Source: an uncultured Clostridia bacterium (GTDB lineage: Bacteria > Bacillota > Clostridia > Christensenellales > Borkfalkiaceae). From it: DNA of 53,676 bases. A program made the translations under genes and the position numbers. Location: the NCBI GenBank assembly GCA_944341895.1, contig CALVMB010000001.1:1-53676 (forward strand). The letters are read 5' to 3'. How positions within the stretch are numbered: the first letter of the stretch is position 1; the number at the start of each line of letters is the position of its first letter. Shown here piece by piece: positions 27,825 to 35,300 of this stretch. Below the pieces are notes generated by a model, which saw only the letters and a program-made list of their open reading frames with translations, searched no databases and was not told where the DNA came from.

Positions 27825-27944
27825 TCAGCCTCCGTAATTGGTCACGATGAATACTACGACCGCGAGCGCGATCGCAAGCAACTTGATGGGCACGTTGTCG
27901 ATGAAAATGCCCGCAACTTTGCGCCAGAAACTTTTTTCTCTCAT
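27825..27944 (-). CDS. 39-residue CdaR/YbbR N-terminal mini-protein
   Basis: This short gene encodes a basic head (MREKSFWRKVAGIFIDN) and one membrane span (VPIKLLAIALAVVVFIVTN) ending in YGG. That is the N-terminal anchor of CdaR (YbbR), the regulator normally encoded directly after cdaA, but all YbbR domains are absent. It is a real cistron: GGAGG lies 8 bases upstream, ATGA overlaps the cdaA stop, and the stop codon is one base from the DUF1015 start. No remnant YbbR sequence follows. It may be the smallest form able to contact CdaA in the membrane, or a remnant kept for coupling. Confidence 0.75.
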   Translation of the reverse strand: MREKSFWRKVAGIFIDNVPIKLLAIALAVVVFIVTNYGG

Positions 27945-28759
27945 ACCCGTTTCCTCCCGTCGGCGGCGAGGTCTTTCCAATAGTACTCGTTGAGCGTTTT
28001 GCGCAGAAGATCGTAATCGGCATAGCGCGAGATCTTGCCGCGCTGTGCCACCGTTATTATGCCCGTTTCTTCGGAAACGATGAGCGCGATGACGTCCGCC
28101 GTCTCGGTGATGCCGATGCCCGCGCGGTGGCGGGTGCCCAGTTCTTTGGGGATGTTCACGTTCTGCGTGAGCGGCAGGAAGCAACCCGCCGCCTGGATCT
28201 TGTAGTTGTTGATGATCATGGCGCCGTCGTGCAGGGGCGCTTTGGGGAAGAAGATCCCCTCGATGAGTTGGGACGAGATCTTCGCATCCAGCAGGACGCC
28301 GCTTTCGAGCACCTGCGAAGGCACGTTATCGTTGGCAAGGATAATGAGCGAGCCGATGTTGTCCTTGGAGAGGTTCTGCAGCGCCTTGATGATCTCGGTG
28401 ATGTACCGTTCGACTTCGTCGCGCGCGACCGTCGCCTGCCCACCTCCCTTTTCGGGACGGTTGAAGGTGTTCATGTTGAGGATGTCGCGCTTGACTTCGA
28501 CGTTGAACACCACCATCACCACCCCCACGAACACGAGCGGCATGACGATAAACAGGTCGGTGCGCAATTTTTCGTTAAACACGAACACGGCGCCCGCCGC
28601 GATCACCAAAAGGGTGAACACCGCAATGAGGCTGCGGATGTTGTTGCTCTTGAAGATGCGGAACACATAATAGAACGCCATGGCGAACAGAAGGATCTCC
28701 AGCGCGTCCACCACGTCGAACGCTATAAATATCTGTTTGACTCTCTCCAAAAATTCCAT
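27941..28759 (-). CDS. cdaA: Diadenylate cyclase CdaA
   Basis: CdaA makes c-di-AMP from two ATP. This 272-residue protein has three membrane spans (about 18-35, 42-61 and 69-87), a linker helix and the DAC domain. Its catalytic motifs are D178-G-A180 and G208-T-R-H-R212 followed by AGIG. c-di-AMP controls potassium and osmolyte transport and wall homeostasis in Firmicutes. In most relatives the next genes are cdaR and glmM. Here a 39-codon CdaR-like gene follows and glmM is missing. The ATG has GGAG 9 bases upstream, six bases after holA. Confidence 0.97.
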   Translation of the reverse strand: MEFLERVKQIFIAFDVVDALEILLFAMAFYYVFRIFKSNNIRSLIAVFTLLVIAAGAVFVFNEKLRTDLFIVMPLVFVGVVMVVFNVEVKRDILNMNTFNRPEKGGGQATVARDEVERYITEIIKALQNLSKDNIGSLIILANDNVPSQVLESGVLLDAKISSQLIEGIFFPKAPLHDGAMIINNYKIQAAGCFLPLTQNVNIPKELGTRHRAGIGITETADVIALIVSEETGIITVAQRGKISRYADYDLLRKTLNEYYWKDLAADGRKRV

Positions 28760-28765
28760 GCGGTC

Positions 28766-29785
28766 TTACTCCGTAAAAAGAATTTCTTTTTCCTGCGCAT
28801 CGCCGAACAACAGCCGCGCGTTGACGGAAAGCAGGGCGCCCTGCGGCGTGCATTTGCCGCTCCTGACGGCGCTTTGCAATGCAAAGATGCGGCGGTACGC
28901 CCCGCGCACCCGCTCCTTGCCCAGCGCGCTCGCCTGGCGGCGGCTCATTTTGACGGCGTATTCCTTCATTCCCAGCGCCGCGGCGGCGTCCGCATCCGAC
29001 GAACGGAGCAGAGACACCTCGGTGAGCGTGCGGAAGTAGGACAAAAGCGCGTTGAGGATGCCTCCCTCGTCCATGCCCTTTTCGGTCAGCTCAAAAAGCA
29101 CGGAGAGGTATTTTGCCGCGTTGCCTTTGCCCAGCGCCTCGGTCATTTCGTAGATCTTGAAATCGGTGTCGCGGTAGACCACCGCGTCCACATCCTGTAC
29201 GGTGAGCGCGCCGCCTGTGCCCGCATAGGCGATGAGTTTTTCCGTCTCCCCCGCGACGCGCGACATGTCGCCCAGGCAATACAGGAAGATGCGTGAACAG
29301 CAGTCGGTATCCGCGGCGATCCCCGCGCGTTTGAAGCGGGTATAAATCCAGCGCAGCACCGTCTCCTCGTCCGCCTTGGAACAATCCACGCGCGTGACGC
29401 CCGGCGCCTTGCGCAGGTCCACTCCCTTTCCCTTCCCGCCGTTGACGATGAGCAGGATGGTGGAAGGCTCGGGCGATTCGAGGTACGGGCGAAGCCAGGT
29501 CTGATATTCACGCTCGGACGGATACAGGTCGGTGACTTTGACGATGCGCTTTTCGCTCAGGAAGGGAAAGCACCGCGCGGCGGCGATCAGTTCGCTGAGC
29601 GCATTGCCTTTGAGCGCTTCGCCGCGGAAGGCGGTGTAATTGAGGGAAGGTTCGCCGAGAAAACGCTCTTTGAGCATCTCTTCCCCGCGCTGTTTGAAGT
29701 ATTCCTCTTCGCCGTCGAACAGATAGACGGGCGCCGCGCCCTCTTCCAGGCTTTTTTTGAAAAGAACAAATTTCATGACGTTCAC
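28766..29785 (-). CDS. holA: DNA polymerase III delta subunit
   Basis: HolA is the clamp-loader wrench subunit. It has 339 residues, with the family N-terminus (PVYLFDGEEEYFKQRGEEML), a RecA-like domain ending around TILLIVNGGKGKG, the GDMSRVAGETEKLIAY element and a C-terminal helical collar. The start is read as GTG at 29783-29785, because GTGA overlaps the comEC stop. An in-frame ATG nine bases later is an alternative. ComEC-holA adjacency is widespread in Firmicutes. It is expressed from the long operon. Confidence 0.94.
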   Translation of the reverse strand: MNVMKFVLFKKSLEEGAAPVYLFDGEEEYFKQRGEEMLKERFLGEPSLNYTAFRGEALKGNALSELIAAARCFPFLSEKRIVKVTDLYPSEREYQTWLRPYLESPEPSTILLIVNGGKGKGVDLRKAPGVTRVDCSKADEETVLRWIYTRFKRAGIAADTDCCSRIFLYCLGDMSRVAGETEKLIAYAGTGGALTVQDVDAVVYRDTDFKIYEMTEALGKGNAAKYLSVLFELTEKGMDEGGILNALLSYFRTLTEVSLLRSSDADAAAALGMKEYAVKMSRRQASALGKERVRGAYRRIFALQSAVRSGKCTPQGALLSVNARLLFGDAQEKEILFTE

Positions 29786-31947
29786 CGATATCCGCGTATG
29801 CTGATTATATCATCTTTCCAGGTAATTTGCAACTCGCCCGAACGATATATACTGATTTTTCCCGCCGATTTTTCAAAACAGATCACCTCCTGCGGACGGC
29901 AAGCCGCCGTCAGCGCCGCGTCCTCTTCCGCGCAGACGAGCAGATCGCAGAGCGGAAGTTCGCCCGCCGCCGCCTGCATGCACACGAGCACCGCCGAGCC
30001 CTGCACTTCCAGAAAGAGCGCCGCCTCGCCCGCGAACGCCGCAGGCATGCCGCACACCGTGAAAAAGCCGCTCTGCTCCCGCACGGTGACCGTCATGAAG
30101 CCGTCGACAAACCCGCTGTCCGCGCGGACGTAGACGACACCGACGTCGATGCAGCGCAGCAATACGGGCAGAGCGGTGTTGACTTCGCGCGCGGGCGCCA
30201 GAACGACGGCGGCGTCCGCACGCGCGATGCCCTCCTGCACAAAGAGACGGGACAAATATGCCTCGTCCGCTTCCCCCGAAAGCAGCACGCATGTCTGCCC
30301 GCCGCCCCGCACGATGGCGACGTTCGTGCCGTAATAGCCGTGCAGGGTGATGCGCGGGTCGGACGGAAGGTTCCGCGCGAGCATGCCCGCGAGGAAGGCG
30401 GCTGCGAGCAGGCACACGCAGACGGCGCGCGGCACCCGCCTGAGGTTGATCTTGTCGGACAGACAGAACGCACCCGCATACCAGAGCGCCGTACACCCGC
30501 CGCCGAAACAGAATCCGCCGATGAGCAGGGCGCCGAACTCGATCGCGCCGATGGGCGCGACCACCGCGCGGAGCAGAAAGTCGGGCACATACAAAAACAT
30601 CGCCGCCGCAAAGGGCAGGACGCAGGCGAGCACGGCGCCCGCAAACAAGACGAGATAGACGCAGGAAAAGAGCGGGACGAACAGGACGTTGAGAAAGACG
30701 CCCACGCCCGAGGCGTAGCCGAATGCGTCCAGCAGGACGGGAAAGGTCGCGACCTGCACGGACAGGGAAACTGCCAGCAGGTTTGCGATGCCGCGCGGCA
30801 GAAAGCGCAGGCGGGACAGCAGCCTGCCGACGTTTCCGCCGAGCACGACGATGCCCGCCGCCGCGGCGGCGGACAGTTGAAAGCCGACGGAAAACAGATC
30901 GACGGGGTCGACGAGCAGGATGACGAGCGCCGCCGCCGAAAGCGAAGTCAGTCGGTCATACTGCATACCCGCCGCCTCGACGGACAGAAACACGAGACAC
31001 ATGATCAGCGCGCGCACGGCAGACGCCGAAAACCCGCACACGCCCGCGTAAAAGACGAGCACGAACGCGACGAGCGGGATGCGGAGAGCGGCGCGCAGGC
31101 GCAATTTGCGGCACAGGAACGCCAGTGCGCCGTACACGATGCCGATGTGCAGTCCGGACACGGCGAACACGTGCGCAATGCCGCCGTAACGGAAATTTGC
31201 GAGCATACCGCTTTCCATCAGCCCCGCGTCGCCCGTGAGCGCCGCATACGCCACGGGCGCGACCGTCTCGTCCGCGGAGGAAAACAGCACGCCGCGCAGG
31301 CGGGCGCGCACACTGCCGAAAATCTCGAAAGAGTGTCCGCACACTTCGATTTCGGATACGGGCACAAAGGCGCGGTAGCGCGCCCCGTCCGCGATCGCGG
31401 AAGCGTTCACGCGGCCGTATTGCAGGGCGTCCGCCGTTTCGATCTCCGCCGTGAAGCGGATGCGGTCCCCTTCTGCAAAGTCCGCGTCGCCGTAGGCATA
31501 CGCGAGGCAGCCGACGGACGAAGGCGCCGCAACGCCGCTTTCATCGGTCAGCACGAGACCGCCGACCAACAGTTCCTGCCCTGTTTCGGCAACGCCGACC
31601 CGCTCGACGGTGCCCTCCACAGTATATGCGCCGCCGAGGACGGGCGTCGCCTCGAACGCGCCGACACGCAGGGAAAAGGACAGCGCACCCAGCAAAAACA
31701 GGGCGCAAGAAAGGGCGGTAAACAGCAATGCGCCGAATACCGCCCTCTTTTTGCACAATTTCCGATACAGCGCCGCGGCAAACCCGACGCAATAGACAAA
31801 GCCGAACCAGAGCGCCGCCAGGGCAAAATACCGCGCAAGCGCGATCCCCGCCGCGAACGAGAGCGCAAAACACAGCAGCGGACGGAAATTCACCATCCGC
31901 TTCCCGCGATACAGGGCATGCTCGTCACCGTAGTTCGTTTTGTTCAT
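29782..31947 (-). CDS. comEC: ComEC/Rec2-family competence protein, degenerate nuclease domain
   Basis: This 721-residue polytopic protein has an N-terminal OB-like DUF4131 section (about 95-205) and a competence domain with H259-V-F-A-V-S-G-L-H267 and many spans. ComEC forms the channel for single-stranded DNA entry. The C-terminal part (about 535-721) still resembles a metallo-beta-lactamase fold (HGYYGTNVAIVRGGGQTCVL) but lacks any HxHxDH or HxDxDH motif. The separate protein at 10265 keeps that motif. The start ATG at 31945-31947 has no clear ribosome site. Loss of metal ligands suggests either no nuclease activity or a partner. Confidence 0.9.
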   Translation of the reverse strand: MNKTNYGDEHALYRGKRMVNFRPLLCFALSFAAGIALARYFALAALWFGFVYCVGFAAALYRKLCKKRAVFGALLFTALSCALFLLGALSFSLRVGAFEATPVLGGAYTVEGTVERVGVAETGQELLVGGLVLTDESGVAAPSSVGCLAYAYGDADFAEGDRIRFTAEIETADALQYGRVNASAIADGARYRAFVPVSEIEVCGHSFEIFGSVRARLRGVLFSSADETVAPVAYAALTGDAGLMESGMLANFRYGGIAHVFAVSGLHIGIVYGALAFLCRKLRLRAALRIPLVAFVLVFYAGVCGFSASAVRALIMCLVFLSVEAAGMQYDRLTSLSAAALVILLVDPVDLFSVGFQLSAAAAAGIVVLGGNVGRLLSRLRFLPRGIANLLAVSLSVQVATFPVLLDAFGYASGVGVFLNVLFVPLFSCVYLVLFAGAVLACVLPFAAAMFLYVPDFLLRAVVAPIGAIEFGALLIGGFCFGGGCTALWYAGAFCLSDKINLRRVPRAVCVCLLAAAFLAGMLARNLPSDPRITLHGYYGTNVAIVRGGGQTCVLLSGEADEAYLSRLFVQEGIARADAAVVLAPAREVNTALPVLLRCIDVGVVYVRADSGFVDGFMTVTVREQSGFFTVCGMPAAFAGEAALFLEVQGSAVLVCMQAAAGELPLCDLLVCAEEDAALTAACRPQEVICFEKSAGKISIYRSGELQITWKDDIISIRGYR

Positions 31948-32014
31948 TTTTTCTCATTTGTTCGGCACCCTGCCCGCGCCGATGGGCATTCCGAGCGGCA
32001 GTCCCCGCCGCCGT

Positions 32015-32353
32015 TCAGATCACGATATACAGAACATATCTGCCTTCTGCAAACACAGCGTCCGCGCGCGACAGTGGCGCCGCAGGATCGTACCCCGCGG
32101 CATCCTCCACGCCGGCAAGCGCGAACAGTTCGCCGTACGTGCAGTCATACGGGACGGTAAAGCGCGCGCCGCCTGCCCCGGCCTGCCCGCCGCGCACGAC
32201 GACTTCGACGGTGCCGCCGTTTTCCGCCCGTGCGGAGACGGGAGCGCACAACGGATCGGGATATGCCTGCGGACCGCCGGGCAGCATCGTGACCGCCGCG
32301 GCGACCCCCACAGACAGCGCCGCCGCGGCGAGCGCGCACAGACGCGCGCGCAT
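32015..32353 (-). CDS. Secreted SLBB-like protein (ComEA N-terminal type)
   Basis: This 112-residue protein has an export-type hydrophobic N-terminus (about 3-22) and a single small domain. The domain pattern (VEVVVRGG, FTVPYDCTYGELFALAGV, YDPAAPLSRADAVF, YVLYIV) fits the SLBB fold found before the helix-hairpin-helix of ComEA. The DNA-binding helix-hairpin-helix itself is absent. Its ATG overlaps the helicase stop by one base (TGATG), and comEC follows 67 bases later, the usual place for comEA. The family call is mine and tentative. Confidence 0.55.
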   Translation of the reverse strand: MRARLCALAAAALSVGVAAAVTMLPGGPQAYPDPLCAPVSARAENGGTVEVVVRGGQAGAGGARFTVPYDCTYGELFALAGVEDAAGYDPAAPLSRADAVFAEGRYVLYIVI

Positions 32354-35300
32354 CAGCTCAGGCTGATGCGGTCGCTGACCGAACGCACGAACAGCGCGCG
32401 CTCCACGCCCAGCGAGACACAATCGCCGATAAAGTCGATGAACTTATCGCTCGGGCGCGAAACCTGCAGTTCGGCACAGACGAGCGAAGTGAGTTCGTCC
32501 AGATACAGGCTGACTTTGTTTTCCAGCAATCCCTTGATGAGCGCGAGCATCTCGTACGGCGTGAAGTCCTCTTCCGACTTGCGCACGGGGTCGCTCTCCA
32601 CGCGGTAAAAATCGCATTCGAGGCACTTGTCCGTCCTGCGCAGGTATGTCCTGCCGCACAGTTGCTCGCTCTTGAGTTCGCACAGGTTGATGAGGTTGCG
32701 CATGCGTTCCTCCACCTTGACGCCGTACTTCTGCACGCCCAGCGAAGCGAGGCAGCGCTTCATCAGGAAGCGGTCGGACAGCGGTTCTTCGGCGGCGGCG
32801 ATGGCTTTGAGCCGCGCCGCGATGTCCGCATCGTTCTCCCCGCCCGTGACGTACTGAGACAGGCACTGCTTTTGTTCGAGTTTGGCGTAGCGGTAGTTCC
32901 TGCGGTATTTGACGAGGTGGTCGCGGCTGCCCTTTTCGATGCCCGTCAGGCGGTCGAGGATATCCTTGATCTTTTTGATCTCGCGCTTGGGGTTGTTGAT
33001 AAAGTTGATGGTGAACAGGCGGACGACGTTCCAGTTGTTGAGTTTGAGCGTCTGCACCTGCAGGATGTTGCGGTCCTTGGCGCAGGAACGCGCCGCCGTC
33101 ACGCCGTCGCACATGACGGCGAGGATGAACCGTTTTTTGTTTTTGGGGTCGACGACGGCGCAGTCGATCTTAAAATCGGATACGCCGACATCGTAACGGC
33201 ATTCGTAGCCGTAGGTGCGCAACTCGCGGGCGATATACTTGCCGATGCCGCTGTTTGCCGTTTTGAGTTCTTCCGAATTGATGGCGAGCGTGGTCTTGCC
33301 GCGTTCGGCGAATTCGAGGAATGCCTTCAGCCCCGCGACGCCTTTGCTGTTGGTCTTGGCGAGGTTGATCATCGCCGACGTCATAGAAGAGAACACGATC
33401 ATCTCTTCGCGGGCGCGGGAGACGGCGACGTTGAGGCGGCGCCAGCCGCCGACCTGGTTGAGCGGGCCGAAGTTGAGCGAGACATGCCCCGCGCGGTCAG
33501 GCCCGTAACAGACGGAGAACAAAATGACGTCGCGCTCGTCCCCCTGCACGTTTTCGAGGTTCTTGACGAACAGCGGCTCTTCGCGCTCGTAGGCGATGTC
33601 GTCCAAGCGGTTTTTGGTGATCGCCTCGCCCAGGCGGCGTTCGATGTAATCCTGCTGCGCCGTGGAGAAGGTGACGATGCCGATACTGGATTTGCTCAGT
33701 TTGGGATCTTTGAGGCGGCGCACCACTTCGGCGACCAGCGCCTCCGCTTCCGCCTTGTTGCGCTTGGTGAATCCGCGGTCATACACGCCGTCCTCCACCA
33801 GCGCGAGGCGCACTTTGCTCTCCATCGCGTCGGGAGACGGGAAGGTGCAGAGTTTGTTGCCGTAGTACATGATGTTGGAGAAGGCGATCAGGCTCTCGTG
33901 CTTGCTGCGGTAATGCCAGTTGAGGTGCTTTTCGGGAATGGAGAGCGCGAGGCAGTCGTCGAGGATGCTTTCGAGGTCCTCGGCGTCGAGGTTTTCCTCG
34001 TCCACATAGCCCGAACTGAAGAAGGAGGTCGGCGGCAGCTGTTTGGGGTCACCGACGATGACCGCGCTCTTGGCGCGCGCCAACGCGCCGATCGCCTCGC
34101 TGGTGGGAAGTTGCGACGCTTCGTCGAACACGACGAGGTCGAACAGGTCCGCCTCGGGCTGCAGATACTGCGCCACGGTGATCGGGCTCATGAGCACGCA
34201 GGGCGCGAGCCGCGCGAACAGGTTGGGGATCTCGGCGAGGAATTCCTTGAAGGTCATGCCGCGCATGTTCCCCTTGACGATGCGCTGGAACGCGAGCACT
34301 TCCAGGCTGAGTTCCCCTTCCGTCGAGGTGGTGGGAAGACCCGCGATCAGGCGGTTGCGGATATGTTCTTTGGAAAGTTTGCAGTACTGTTCGTCCAGGC
34401 TGCGGAACTGTTCGATCTTTTCTTCGAGCACGGACGCGGAGAACTTGGACAGTACGGGGTCGGTGCCGATGTTGGTCTCGATAAAGTTGCGGTAGACGTT
34501 CTTGCGGAAACTTTCGAGGATGTTTTCGGAGTTGACCGCGCCCGATTCGAGGGAATCGGTGATGAAGTTGAGCCCTTCCGCGTTGAGTTGCGCGGAGATC
34601 TTTTTGAACAGGCACCACGCGGCGAGCATATCGATGTTGTCGATGAGAGCGCCCGCCTTGCCGTTGAAGTAGTCAAGCAGGTCCTCGTCGTAGTACTTGT
34701 CCTCTTCGGCGCCGATGATCGAACAGAAGGAATCCAGGCAGTCGGTGAACCCTTCGATCGCCTGGCGCAGTCCGTCCAACACGGGACGGGCGTAGTTGCC
34801 CGCGGTGGCGCGCACACACACGCTGTTGAAACTGTCGGCGTTGTAGTCCATGAACACGCCCTCGGCGAGCGCGTGCAGTTGTTTGAGGCTGTCCAGAAAC
34901 TCTTCGCGGCGGCGGAAGTTGATCCTGCCCCCGCGGTCGGTAAAGTTGGCGGCAAGTTTGGTGCTGCCCTTGATCAGTTGCAGGTCTTCGTAGATCTGTG
35001 CGACGATGCCGACATACTTGAATTCATCCTCACCCGAAAGATCGCCCAGCGCCGCTTTGCGCAGGCGCTTGACCAGCGTGTTCAGCACTTTGGAACTGCG
35101 GCAGTTTTCGCCCCAGTTATCCAGTTCCTGCTCGACGACGGCAGGATCGACGTCCAGATCGATGAGCGTTTTGAACCGCTTGAAATAGTTGCCGAGCAAG
35201 CGGTCCAGCCTGCGGTTGGCGTTGAAAAAGACGTAAAACTCGTTTTCGTCCGAAGTAAAATACTTGTCCGTTTCGCCGCTCGAGAGCATCTCGATCAACT

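Noticed and set aside
27801-27830. Frameshift hiding YbbR domains after the 39-codon gene
   Set aside because: The DUF1015 gene starts one base after the stop and is in use to its end, so there is no room for lost domains in another frame.
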